Assembly (NCBI GenBank): GCA_038496445.1
Contig: JALMLS010000640.1
Span: 95,135 to 159,134, forward strand
Source: Trichosphaerium sp. ATCC 40318
Lineage: Eukaryota; Discosea; Flabellinia; Trichosidae
Length of the DNA: 64,000 bases
Reading direction: 5' to 3'
Within the stretch, counting starts at the first letter, position 1. Each line of letters opens with the position of its first letter. Both the position numbers and the translations under genes were made by a program. Below are positions 1 to 11,344 of this stretch, piece after piece. Under the pieces are notes generated by a model. It saw only the letters and a program-made list of their open reading frames with translations, had not been told where the DNA came from and did no database searches.

Positions 1-34
1 CCTATATAGCACGTTGCGGGAACCATACATCCGT

Positions 35-58
35 TTAGTTAGTTAGTTAGTTAGTTAG
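35..58. repeat. TTAG tetranucleotide microsatellite (6 copies)
   Basis: Six perfect TTAG units lie near the left edge of the window. This is a simple-sequence repeat with no gene over it; I see no sign of a longer telomere-like array. Confidence 0.8.
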
Positions 59-188
59 ATGAGAAAAACGAAGTATGTTCAACCATTAATGTGCCACTAT
101 ACTCATTGAAAACAAGAACAATAGTTTTTATTAGTCTATGGGTCTGATTATCTGTTCTTGTCAAGTTTTCGTAAAGGGATGCAACTTT

Positions 189-1071
189 TTAGCAAGTTGG
201 ATTTCCGCAATACTGGTTTCCTGCATCAAAGCATGTGTGCGTATTACAACCACAAGGTACGATCTTGTCATGATTAGGAACATTTCCATTACAGCAATTT
301 ATATTAAGGGCCATACATGCCACCACAGCTCTGTTGCATCTGTAACAAGAAAAAGACTGTTAAAAAAAATCACGTGACAACAAAAAAAGCGTACGCTCTG
401 CATGAGCTACTACCCCAAACCCAACTTACTGCCGTACATCCATGAGTTGCATAGCATTCATCATGAACAGCACAACAAGGTGTAGTACAGACAGTATCAG
501 GGAAACTGTCGCATCCAGGTTCATCACGTTTTTTCGATTTTGGCAAAGTGCCTTTGTATTGCTCTTTTCTAAAAGTGACAACGTACTCTATCAACAAAAA
601 CAAAAGGGTAAGAAAACGAATGTCGTACGGGAGGACAATTCTAAAAAAACAGTACCATTACTACATCCTTCGGTTACCGCGCAAATGGTTTTGTAAATTG
701 GTTCAAGAACACCTGTAATCAAGTCGAGTTCTAGAAGACTTGTTTGAGTTTCAACTCCGGAAGAGGTGAAAGACATTATTTGGTACGTACCCACGTTATT
801 TCTATTAATAGGTACCCAGTCGCGTACAACTTCTCTCCCATCACGTGAGAAGTTATAGGCCATCTTGTACTGTTCTGTCTTGAAACTTGTTGAGAAAACA
901 ACAGAGAGCGAACATCTTTGGTTGCTGCTTGTAATGCTAACTTTAGGAACAGCTTCTACCGAAATTAGTAGCACTAAAAGAGAGGTGTATTAGTAGCTGA
1001 TGCTGTAACTTATTAAGCTTTAGCGTACGTGCTAATAAGGCAAGTGAGACAAAGAGAGATGTTGTTACCAT
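189..1071 (-). CDS. Secreted phospholipase A2-like protein
   Basis: Four exons read 1071-1029, 973-656, 587-430 and 356-189 with matching phases, giving about 228 residues. The first exon plus the start of the second encode a hydrophobic signal peptide (MVTTSLFVSLALLALLLISV), which fixes the start. Residues about 145-165 contain CCAVHDECY, the CCxxHDxC calcium-loop/catalytic His-Asp signature of secreted PLA2, and the C-terminus is rich in cysteines (RCNRAVVACMALNINCC, then several CxC patterns). The family hydrolyses the sn-2 ester of phospholipids outside the cell. The N-terminal ~110 residues (beta-rich looking) are not part of the usual PLA2 fold and I do not recognise them. The last intron could use a nearby alternative donor, but only the GTAAGT donor at 429 keeps the frame. 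PLA2 assignment is good; activity is inferred. Confidence 0.7.
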
Positions 1072-1495
1072 TGGGGTTTATGTTTTTGTTTAGACAAAAC
1101 ACAAAAAAAAAGATCACCGGTTCACTTTTTTTACACCGGGGTTGGCATCCGACGCAAAATTCTGTGTCATGTGGGTATATCGCATATAGATATGGATAAA
1201 ACTAGCTATTCACAACAAGTACTTATCACGCTACTAAATGATTCACAAACATATCCCATAAATAAATCCCGTGCTTTCTTTTTGTGAGATTGAACTGAGG
1301 TTCAGTTTTTACCCTCAAACGGATTCGTAATACAGCAACCTTGATTTTCTAATAATAAAAGCAAACGATTTCATCAGCTGCAAGGTAATTTCTGATTTGT
1401 AATTATAACAATAAACTGCCAAGGCCACTATGATTGAAAATAGAATTATGATGATTGATTATAATTAGAAGTTTTATTGTACATTTGCTTGATTA
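1072..1495. other. Intergenic, no gene seen
   Basis: AT-rich spacer between the PLA2-like gene start and the small coiled-coil gene. It should hold the PLA2-like promoter; I see no convincing coding segment. Confidence 0.5.
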
Positions 1496-1747
1496 CTAGA
1501 CGCCGGTGTGTCCTATTGTATAACCTGGTACACAGTACATCTCTTCTACATATTGAAACTTATCTTGATAGTATACAAGTGCTTCACGTAAGATGAGATT
1601 GTCCTTTTGAATATCTTTTATTTCTTTTGTAAGTATTTTCAGTTTAATTGTAAGTTCATTATTTGCTCTTATTATATCTTCGGATGTGTCGCCTTTTACT
1701 ATTGGAATATTTTGTACATTCAAATTAGGATCGTAAATTACTTGCAT
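1496..1747 (-). CDS. Small coiled-coil protein
   Basis: A single uninterrupted frame of 83 residues starting at an ATG. Residues about 25-70 form a heptad-like, charge-rich helix (NNELTIKLKILTKEIKDIQK) consistent with a short coiled coil; the C-terminus (MYCVPGYTIGHTGV) is not helical. No known family is recognised. It resembles in style the larger coiled-coil genes at 7890 and 12337 but no alignable motif is evident. An upstream exon cannot be excluded. The upstream spacer carries a cluster of TTGATTGAT motifs. Confidence 0.5.
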   Translation of the reverse strand: MQVIYDPNLNVQNIPIVKGDTSEDIIRANNELTIKLKILTKEIKDIQKDNLILREALVYYQDKFQYVEEMYCVPGYTIGHTGV

Positions 1748-2412
1748 TGTTGTAGAGTTGTTGTTGAGGTGGTGTGGCTGTGAAAAATATGACTATTCAT
1801 AGATAGATGTTTGATTGATTTTCTTCGAGTTTCCGTGAATGTGCTTTGCTCGATACATTGTCGCTACAGCACTAAAATGAGTACCAACGTTGTGTTGTAT
1901 CAAAATAAACGGAGTGATTGATGTTTATGGCAGTAGTGATGTTGATTGATCATGATGTGATTAAAAACAATCAATCTCGTTGATTGATATTAACAAAACA
2001 ATAATTTAGTTGATTGATAGGCAACAAAAGGTTGATACCCTATCTGTCCAAGCAACAAACACAAGCACTGCAAAACAAGTGATGGTGAAACACTCTTGTG
2101 GTGCTACAACCGTTACAGTTCGAGAAAAAACATTAAGCTAATATGCGTATATTTTGCTATTTATCCTCTTGGATGCAACAAGCGTATTGAAGTAAATACA
2201 TTAAAGAACGATATCTTATTATAATTTTACTTTATTTACAACTCAATCACGAAGTTCTGTACATTTCATTTCATTTGTTGTTCAAATCATTTAAATTTTT
2301 TTCAAATATAAACGATGCTGTAACTTTGTTCCATCCATGATGTTTATGGCAATGATATCATAGTTCATAAATGTCATGATAGTTTTCTACTGTTAAAGAG
2401 AATACGCGGAAG
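1748..2412. promoter_or_regulatory. Spacer with clustered TTGATTGAT motifs
   Basis: No gene is visible. TTGATTGAT occurs exactly at 1811, 1942, 1980 and 2010 with further near matches (TGATTGAT near 1916, and the reverse form CAATCAAT near 1969). The cluster lies directly upstream of the small coiled-coil gene on the minus strand and may be its promoter region; the role is inference only. The right end should contain the 3' end of the WDR26-like gene. Confidence 0.35.
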
Positions 2413-5000
2413 TTATCTTAAACTCCATACCCTTATTGTCCTGTCGTCTGATGCAGACACAAAAAAAGTTGGGTTTGAAGTTGTTGAAGCAACATGACTG
2501 ACAGGTCCTGTGTGACTGTCTAATTTATGCAAAAGTCTTCCTGTACGTTTATCCCATACATGTACACGTGAATCTTCGCTTCCAGATATAACAAGGCTTT
2601 CTCTTGGACCAGCAAAACAAGATCTAATTACAAAACGTCCTTGACGCATACCAGCAAATTTTTGAATAACACAATGATTTTTGAGATCGTATAGAGTTAT
2701 TTCTTGAATCTAATAGAAGAAGTAAGTACCTAAAACCTAACAAAAATAATACAGAGAACCACAGGCTCAAAATCGACGAGTAAAAAAAATTAAGCAAGAA
2801 CTTTTTTGCAGCGTAATTTTCTGATTTTTTTCTTATTTTCTTTCGTTCTTGAAACGTACTGGAAATACGCCAACGTGAGGTGTTGATCTTGTGGTCATAT
2901 TCAAAAGAGCGTGATCACCACTACTAGAAATACAAAATGATGTCATTGTAGCCCAACCTATCTCCTGACTGTGTAATTCTTTATCTGATGCCAAATTATA
3001 AAAGTTTAGATGCTTTGTTTGACAAGCCACTATTAATGTGCTACTGATAGGATTTATATGAAGATCGTGTACTATCCCAGTAATCCTATAAAAATCATTT
3101 GTACATAACAAAGTGAAATAATCAGGTATGCCGATGAAGCATCGGTTGGAGTAAAACAACAACAAAAAAAATAAAAGATTTTACAAGAGTTACTGATGCA
3201 CATCTACTGTATATCGAAAATTTAGACTACAGTTGACAAACTTGAAATACTATTATCAATACTTTAAAAAAACGTACCAGCTTCTGAGTATGTTTCCGTG
3301 AATGTCAACCAAATAGATCTAAAAAAAATCCACTAAGTAAAACAGTTTTTGTTATTTTTTTTTCCTTTCTTACTTTACTGTCTAGACCAGCAGATACAAA
3401 TTGCAATTTTTTAGGGACCCATGAAGCAGCACTTACTGTATCTTTATGTTTAAATACAGTAAGTATTTTATTTTTCTAAACTCATTGTTAAGAGCACTGT
3501 CGGTATTTTATGAAAATTCAAAAAAAAATATGCAAAAAATTGTCTTGGTTGTCGTACTGCTGTATCCCAAACACAAACATTCCTTCCGCCAACTGTAATT
3601 AAGTACTCACCATTGTAACTCCAATCAAGATAACTAATAGGAAAGTTGTGCCCAACCTAAACAAGTTAGCAAGCACTCAAGAGTAACAACCGATTTTCTG
3701 TCTAAGCAGTCACAGAAAACGTCGAGAATTCTTTTAATCGTGTAATGTATAATGCCGTACAAGGTGTGAGACCATTGAAATATTAGAGCTATCTGTACAA
3801 TTCCATATAATACAAGTTTTATCCTTTGACGCCGAAGCAAAACGTGTTCCATCAGGATTAAACGAAATGTACCAAACTTCATCATCATGACCACGTAGAA
3901 TAGATGTCATGCGCGGAATTGCTTCATATGTACTAGCAGGAGCATCATAAAGTAACCCTGTGACTGAGTCGCCACCATCAAGAGCTAGAGAATCTCATAA
4001 ATGACTTTTCCAAAAAAAGCAAAAAAACTGAGTTTTCAGTGAGATACATGTTACTATTACATACGTGTCCCTACTGATCGTTTAAGAAGCGTCAAAAGTC
4101 TATCAGGATGCACTAATCTAACTCACATTAGCATACGCTGAAGGTACTCAAAATAACACCAGAAAACTCACTTCTCTCTTGGAATACAGCCATGTACTGT
4201 ACTAAGGAGTTCAAGCCTACTGCCTCCTTGTACTCCTGGCCAAACGGCTCTAGCTCTTAAAACTGCACTGTTACTAGCCAAGACATAACTAAGAAGAGTG
4301 TAAGCCTGCCAGGATTACCGAAATAAACTAAAACAGCAAAAAATCTGAATGGCTTCAGAGAAAAAGGAGTTTGTCTGTGTTCTTGTCGCCATGTATACCT
4401 TGACATCTCTTTTATCACTGGTTGAGTAGCATACGGTGTTACCATCACTCGTAGAGTTTCTATAGCGTTGGTGATGTCACCAACGTCGAGCAGTTCAAGG
4501 TACATTTCTCTACCGAGGGCTACGCGCAGTTTCTAAGGGACTTGTATGAGTTTTAAACCGAAAAGAGTAAATATAAAGCTCGGTATGTTGTAGCACTGGA
4601 ATTCAAGGATTTGATGCAGTCATAAGCTACTAAATACGCGAAAGAAGAGGTTTTTGACGATGGCAGTGATTTTTTTAATCTTTGATTGTGGTGATTTTGC
4701 AGATCGGAGAAGCGAATAGAGCTAGTTTAGTCATTTAACGTACACGTTCATTTTCGGTGGATAGATTTAGACGTGGGATGAGTGCTTGCGCTTCAGGCCA
4801 CTTTCCTTGTGTTACAGCGGCTTTAAACTGCGTTATCAGCGGGTCTTCAAGTTGTATACTGGCCTGCTTCACCAACAGCTCGGCTGGTTGGTTGTACCCC
4901 ATGGACTGCAGCTGCAACGCTATTATACGAATAACGTCCTGTATGTAAATCGTTAGTACGCATTTTCGCAAGGTATTTGTACGTCTTTGTTGATGTCCAT
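2413..5000 (-). CDS. WDR26/GID7-like LisH-CTLH WD40 protein
   Basis: Multi-exon gene. Exon 1 (5000-4983) reads MDINKD, exon 2 (4938-4744) continues [20 protein letters not shown], a LisH motif, followed by a CTLH segment ([20 protein letters not shown]); exon 3 begins at 4532 with [19 protein letters not shown] and LETLRV-type helices typical of WDR26/Gid7. Downstream exons carry WD40 blades, the last being [20 protein letters not shown] and [14 protein letters not shown] at the stop. In yeast and animals Gid7/WDR26 is a scaffold of the GID/CTLH ubiquitin ligase that supports oligomerisation and substrate recruitment. Start choice: the nearer upstream ATG gives the wrong phase, whereas this ATG splices in phase 0 through a GTACAA donor. 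The start is 160 bp from divergent NOG2. Confidence 0.82.
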
Positions 5001-5159
5001 GTTCTTTGTACACTGACTGTCAGTACAGCTGATGGTAGGTGTCAAATTGAAGTTAAGAGTTGCTGAAATCGTAACGGCGTCGAATCAAAGGTAGTCTTCT
5101 GTGAGATATTTTTAGACCCAAATTGTAAGAAAAAGAATTTAATAACCGTTTTCGCTACA

Positions 5160-7684
5160 ATGAGTAAAGCTGACGAAAGAAGCGATAAACGCGGGTTCAA
5201 AAAGCGAGCATGGACCCGTTCGCCCAACAAGATTCGCTTGCTCCAAATGTACTGTTACATTAAGATTTAAAACCTTACATTCCGCTCCAGGTACAATACG
5301 AGAGCGAAACGTGATGCTAAGGGCAATGTACTCTACGAAAAATACCAAAGCAAAAGTGTTGATCACGACACAAGAATTGCCCCGGATATTAGGTGGTTTA
5401 CGCCTAGTAGATCGCTCCACCAACAAGACATGGATCGATTTCGAGAAGAACTAAAGAAACAAAGCCAAGACCCGTATACAATTACGCTAAGACAGCGAAA
5501 AGTTCCATATTCGCTCTTACAAGACGCCAAAGCGGTAATGGAATTTAATTACATTTTTTTAATGCTTAATATTGCTCTAGCAAGGCCGTATGCATATTTT
5601 AGAGACAGAATCATTCGAAAATACGTTCGGACCAAGGTCACAACGCAAAAGACCAAAACTAGAGTGTTACGACTTGAAAGAATTAGCAGAAAAGGGAAGC
5701 AGTAAATTTGATGCTTACAACGCTGATGACGACAGAAATATTGAAAGAACACTTGATTATGTTGACGCAGCAAGAGAACCAATTTTTTCAAAGGGAACAT
5801 CAAAACGTCTTTGGACGGAACTGTGGAAGGTTGTAGATTCTTCTGATGTTATTATTCAAGTCATTGATGCCCGTGATCCAGTAGGAACACGTTCATTATC
5901 TCTAGAAAAGAAGGTTAGTGTCAAACAAGACAAATTCTATGAGTTTGCATTCACAGAAACTTGTGTCACTTTTTTTTCCCACAAACACTTCTATCTGCTT
6001 CCCTCTTACTCACCTCATTTTTTAGATTAAAAAAGATAGACCACATAAGCACATTGTATTGTTGCTCAACAAATGTGACTTGGTACCTCCTTCAGTAACC
6101 AAGAGATGGCTTAAAATATTACGCAAAGAGCGCCCTACTGTTGCTTTTCAAGCATCTATTAAGGCACCTTTTGGTAAAGGCGCACTTATTCAAGTATTGC
6201 GTCAATTCGCAAAACTCATGTCACAACCTTCAATTACAGTTGGATTCATTGGTTACCCTAACGTTGGCAAGAGTTCCGTTGTAAATACTCTAAAGCGTAA
6301 AACTGTCTGTTTGGCAGCACCAGTACCAGGACACACAAAGGTACTTGAACATAGGCCCTAACAATACACGCTTAGCGTGTTTAGTTAGCTCGTGTTTTTT
6401 TTTTTCAAGACATTTTTTGATCAATACTCTGTGATTATATTTCGTCCGATCCCCTGATTATTATTGATTATTCAATACGATTGCTGAGAGTTTTAATTTT
6501 TCCATCAAGACCTTTTTTTTTTGGGTTTTTCTGTTTACGTACAACTTGTATTCATCGTGTTATTAGGTTTGGCAATACGTTCGCTTGTTTTCATCAATAT
6601 TTCTTATCGACAGTCCCGGGGTTGTTCTACCAGGCCAGAATTCTGACGCTGATGCTGTATTGCGTGGTGTAGTTCGTGTAGAAAACGTTGAAGAGCCAGA
6701 ACAATATATTCCAGAGCTATTTAAGCGAACAAACCCACGTTATATCGCTGATACTTATGGTGTTACAAAGTACAGAGATCCAGCTCACTTTCTAGAGATT
6801 TATTGCAAACAATGCGGATTTTTGAAAAAGGTACGCAGCTGACTCTGCTTGACATCCATCCTCCATCTGGAATTCTAGCTTTTTTTTTTTCAATCTTTTT
6901 CTTTTTGCCTGTGTTCGCTTTTTCTCAAGTTTTGTCTTAATAGGGAGGTGAACCAAACATTTCTCAAGCCGCTATAAGGATTTTGAGGGATTGGCAACGT
7001 GGTAGAATCCCATATTTTGTTCCTCCACCAGAACCTGCAGAAGGACCAGCTGAAAAACCTCTTGGCCTACTAGACACTGTACGCTTTATAACTTATAATG
7101 AAAACAACAGCACCCAGGCCTTATACTTCTCCTAGGTTGACCAAAAGGTTCAAGAGTTTATTGAAGAGACACTGGATGAAGCAAACGAAGAAAATGAAGA
7201 AGCTGAAGGTGTAGAAGTTGAAAATGACGAAAACGTCGAAGATGAGGATGAAGAAGCTGACACTGAGCAACCAGATAAAAGACCAAAAGCTTTAACTGAA
7301 GATGACCTCCTTGCTGACCCAGAACTTGCTCCTGGACAAGATACCGAAGAACTTGCTCAAAAACATAATTTTACCGACGATGGAACACAAGATGAAGTAG
7401 ATTGGGATACTATTAGCTCTCAATTGTTTGGTGGTGGAGCAAAAGAACCAACTAAGAAAAAAAAAGGAAAGAAGGGCAAAAAAAAAGATACAAAGCGTAA
7501 ACGTACGTTCATCGTTTGGGTTACTCCTCTTTCTTTTTTTTCAACTGTTTTGGATTGTTTCTAAAAGGATTTAGGCGAAAGAAGTCTCACAGGACGTGAA
7601 TCACGTGATAGAAAAGCAAAAAGACAAAAAGAAGCAAATAACTTCCAAGTTGTTGCTAAGAAGCAAAATTTCAAGCCATTTTAA
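5160..7684 (+). CDS. NOG2: Nucleolar GTP-binding protein 2 (NOG2/GNL2 family)
   Basis: YlqF/YawG-type circularly permuted GTPase needed for late pre-60S ribosome maturation in nucleolus and nucleoplasm. Exon 1 is 5160-5248, joined in frame to 5291 by a GTACTG intron; further introns lie at about 5537-5580, 5915-6026, 6341-6566, 6831-6943, 7079-7135 and 7503-7574. The N-terminal NGP1NT region (VHILETESFE-like, FGPRSQRKRPKL) is followed by permuted G motifs: DARDP, G4 NKCDL, G1 GYPNVGKSS, and G3 DSPG in IFLIDSPGVVLPG. The tail is acidic then lysine-rich (KKKGKKGKK) and ends KKQNFKPF. Length and order match the family. The exon after 6566 restores VWQYVRLFSSIFLIDSPG, confirming that junction. 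Confidence 0.93.
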
Positions 7685-7889
7685 GGCAACAACACGTTGT
7701 ACCATAAAAGAATAAAAAAAATAACGAATTAATGTCTTACTGTCATTTTTGGCGCCATTGTTTGTACTACCACTACGTAACGTAACAGCAAGCCAGCTAA
7801 TTGACAGGACGCACAAGGGGTAGACTACACAAGTACTTTTTTGAATTTGTGACATTTTTTTTCATCAATATCGCTCAATAATTCGATGC

Positions 7890-8808
7890 ATGGACAGCAC
7901 TATGTTCACTGATGAAGTCCCTACAACTACAACAAGCAAAATAACAAAGAGGAAACGAAAACAGAACACCCCTTTGCCAAAGTTAGCTAAAAAGCGTAAA
8001 ACAATAACGCTGACTGCTGTACGCGTATAATTATGAACTGTGTATGTTGGTTTATTTCGTGTAGAGCGATAAAAAACCACAATACGAGCTGTTCTTTAAA
8101 CAACCAGGCGCCCGCGTTTACGCACCTCGTACTCCTTCGGATTTGAAGCGAGTCAAAACAGTACTGGCCACAAAGGCACAAGCGCTCTACAGTGAGCTTA
8201 AAAATACTCTGAATGCACACAACTCTGTACTAGAAGGAGAAAACGAATGGTTAAAAAAAGCCTTGGCGGATGAAAAAAGAATATCAAAAAACCTAAAGAA
8301 AGAACTCAAAGACACTCAAAAACTGGTAAAGGAGTACAGTAGAACAAACTCTAGCAGTGAGGGTATCGAAATACTAACACAACTATTGGATGTACAAACA
8401 GAGTTATCTAATATTGATGCAATTACATCAAGGAAGGAGCGTGAGAAAGCTTATCAAGAAATATCACAATTGGTTTGTGAAAATAAAAATTTAAGAGAAA
8501 CAATAGACGAGCTTAACAAGGCGTTGTCTATTGAGAAACAGCTCTCTAAAGAGATGCCTGATCTACTAGACTTTGCAGAGTATTCACAGGTACAAATAAG
8601 AGATATGAAGGTATTACTAGAAAAGAAGGAGAATGAGAAGTTCAAGATTGGTATTTGTTTATTTGAAGAGAAAAAAAAAGTAAAGACTTTACAAGAGATG
8701 AATATAGCTCAGACAAAAATGATAGAGGCACAAGCAGCTGAGATTAAATCACTTAAAGAGAAGATTGAAGGAAAACCAAAAGTTTTACCCGAGTATACGT
8801 TTTTGTAG
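7890..8808 (+). CDS. Coiled-coil protein with basic N-terminus
   Basis: Two exons, 7890-8018 and 8065-8808, joined in phase 0 across a 46-nt GTACGC...GTAG intron, give 290 residues. The first 40 residues are basic (KITKRKRKQ, KLAKKRKT) and resemble a nuclear localisation signal; residues about 70-280 form a long charged coiled coil with few breaks. The protein ends in LPEYTFL, comparable with MPEFEWI at the end of the coiled-coil protein encoded at 11345-12337, so the two may be paralogues. No known family recognised. Because the first exon lacks any other in-frame start, the ATG at 7890 is preferred. Confidence 0.6.
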
Positions 8809-9338
8809 AGGAGAGCGAGAGCAAGAGAGCGAGAGAGCGAGTAAGCCGGTTTTGTCAAAAATTTTTGATGGAAGTTTTTTTTTTGTACTCACAACTACCC
8901 GCCCTTCACCACTGACATAACTGGTTTTGTACTTTTAAATAAATAAAAATAAAATCTACAACACAGTAATGTTTTTTTCTGTGTTTGATGATTGTGAATT
9001 GAGTATCACTCAAGTTAAAGACTGTGTTGACTTTTGGCCAGAAATTTTTTTTTGGGTGACATTTTGACTGCAGTTTAACTTGAGTGGTATGCACAATAAC
9101 GTCTTCAGGTTACACAAAATCAAATGGCTGTGCAATAACACGTGATGCTCACGTATTAATAAGTGATCATCGAATAAAACGTTGTGTCATCTAGAAAACT
9201 TTCGGCAAGTCTACGACAGGCTACAATTGTAACACGTGCTTTCACGTGAAACTGAAAATTGTTTCAGTTTTCATTGAAACTAATATTTTTACATAGTTCA
9301 CAACACAAAAACCTCATAATCTCCTGTTGGCAGCATAC
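8809..9338. other. Intergenic with GA-rich tract and inverted repeats
   Basis: Begins with an irregular GAGAGCGA-rich stretch (about 8810-8841). It then holds a hairpin-capable inverted repeat (9005-9088), a perfect TTCACGTGAA palindrome (9241-9250) and a GAAACTGAAA / TTTCAGTTTT inverted repeat (9248-9271). No coding sequence seen; it should contain the promoter of the F-box/LRR gene that follows. Confidence 0.5.
9005..9088. repeat. Inverted repeat, 15-bp arms, 54-nt loop
   Basis: Arms ATCACTCAAGTTAAA (9005-9019) and TTTAACTTGAGTGGT (9074-9088) are complementary at 14 of 15 positions. It could be a small MITE-like element or an RNA hairpin in a 3' region of the coiled-coil gene; neither is proven. 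Confidence 0.5.
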
Positions 9339-10232
9339 ATGAGCACACTCAGTCTATGTACGGCTATAATATTGGCTTTTATCTAAATATAGCTTTGTAT
9401 AGCCGTCAGCACTGATATTACACGAGTAGAGAGTATTTTAGGCCTTCCAGCTGAAATAACAGCGCTAATACTATATTTCTGTCCAAAACGTGTTAATGCA
9501 TCTTTAACTTGCTGGCATATTCGTAATATAGTCCACAACCACGTTGGTTACAGCCCCATAGCAATAAAGGACGTTAAGGCGTTTGCATTCCTTCAAAACA
9601 GCCCTTTACTCCGCAATACGCCTGTCGCACGCGCTCCGCTTGGTGGTACAACGGACGCATGTCTAGAGCTAATCGCAGGCATACACTCCATAAATCTTAA
9701 CAGCTGCTTCAAAGTCACCAATAAAGGCGTTGCGGCTCTTGCTGGCGTACATACTATTGATCTGGGGTATTGTAGCAACATTTCCGATGAAGGTGTCAAG
9801 GCTCTCGGAGGTGTACACACGATTAACTTGATGTTCACAAAAGTTACAGATGAAGGGATTAAAGCGTTAAAAGGTGTTTATGATATAAACCTCACTAAAA
9901 CAAGTGTGACACAAGAAGGTTTAAAAGCGATTGCAGGTGTTCATAAGATTAATCTTACTGGCTGTATTGTTACTGATGATGGAATGAAAGAGCTCGCTGG
10001 TGTACATACTATTGTGCTTCAGTATACTAATATTACAGATGAAGGTGTTAAGGCTCTTGCTGGTGTTTATGATATCAATCTTTCTCATTGTGAACATGTT
10101 ACTGATGAAGGTGTTAAAGCGCTTGTAGGTGTTCATACTATTGATGTTACACAGACATGTGTTAATGAAGAAACAATGCAAAAACTTAATGCTGATAATA
10201 ATATGACTAAATTCTATGCGAGGCACATGTAG
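9339..10232 (+). CDS. F-box/leucine-rich-repeat protein
   Basis: Exon 1 (9339-9357) encodes MSTLSL and joins exon 2 (9403-10232) in phase across a 45-nt GTACGG...ATAG intron, giving 282 residues. The N-terminus reads ILGLPAEITALILYFCPKRV, an F-box-like motif, then a conserved segment IVHNHVGY and LQNSPLLRNT. About nine cysteine-containing-type leucine-rich repeats follow with the core GVHTIDL...TDEGVKALAG. F-box/LRR proteins usually serve as substrate adaptors in SCF ubiquitin ligases. Paralogues in this window are at 28223 and 36375 and share both the N-terminal module and the repeat style. The intron argues for a host gene rather than a fresh viral insertion. Confidence 0.75.
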
Positions 10233-11344
10233 TTTAAAGGAAAATAAAGAAAGGCATCGACAAAAATTGCTGTGATTTTTGCTTTTTGCTCACAGAATTT
10301 GATTAGCAGTTCGTTAACCTTCTACTGTATATGACGTGGCATGTGCTACATGTACCGATGAATTAATGAGTGGTTTTTAAGCCGTCGTGTAGTACAAACA
10401 CCAAATTACAACCATGATAGCAAGTCATGTCTTGGTACCAATGATGCGTTATGTAATTTTAGGTCACGTGTTGCCGTGTAAGGCTCCAGTTGTTAGTACG
10501 CTCTTAGAATAATACCTATATATGTAATAGATTAAATATGGTGGTCATCATATTTAAATAACAAAACAGCACAACATTTTGTTCAGCACGTAAAATGACT
10601 AAAGGTAAAAAAATCGGAAAAAAATAGGAATATAATAATTCTGTAGATATTGTATGTTTTTATTCGAGTTTCTTTTCATACACTCAGTCGTCTGACCTCG
10701 ATCAGACTTTTGTTTGGCTGACTTATAGATGTTCTTAAGTCTGCCCTTACACTTGTGATGATACTGCCTGTAGATAATGTACCAGATGGCAATTCTTGAG
10801 TAGATTGTCAGAATTTCATTGTCCGTAGTGGGAGAGGGTCAGGGAGGTGATTGGGGCCATGCCGCAGGAGTACATACGTATTAGACTATTCATAGATTGA
10901 TTGAGCAACAATTCGCGAATGTTGGGATTTGTTTAGGAATTCTTGTGTTGTGTTTACGGCCACTACACCAGTTTTGTAGTTCAAAGTCAATATTTATGAA
11001 CTATGCATTTAATAATAAGCTGTACATCTACCCTCTTCTTTTGATATCTCTGTAAACACTTGCTGATGAGATTACAATCTTCGGAAGGTTATTCTGTGTA
11101 CTCAAGTCATCTCATTGCAATACACACTCATTCAATCGTACCCAAATGGGATTATTGCACTTCTTTTTTTATCAATAATCCGTGTCAACTCCAGAGATTG
11201 TGAAGCGCTCAAAATTTAGTTACTGTATAACTATTAAGCGCTGGGTTGTTTATTGCCCCAAAACACCACTATTTTCTATTTACAATGTTGCTAAATAAGC
11301 CTGTGCTACTTTTTACAAAGAATGTATCTACTATGCTGACACTT
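10233..11344. other. Intergenic, no gene seen
   Basis: About 1.1 kb of AT-rich sequence between convergent genes. It contains only very short frames (for example a 10-codon lysine-rich frame at about 10595). I see no splice-supported exon. Confidence 0.5.

Noticed and set aside
9339-10232. Direct integration of a giant-virus fragment at the F-box/LRR region
   Set aside because: The gene has a host-type GTACG intron, neighbours are cellular housekeeping genes, and no viral hallmark gene (capsid, packaging ATPase, polymerase B) is visible.
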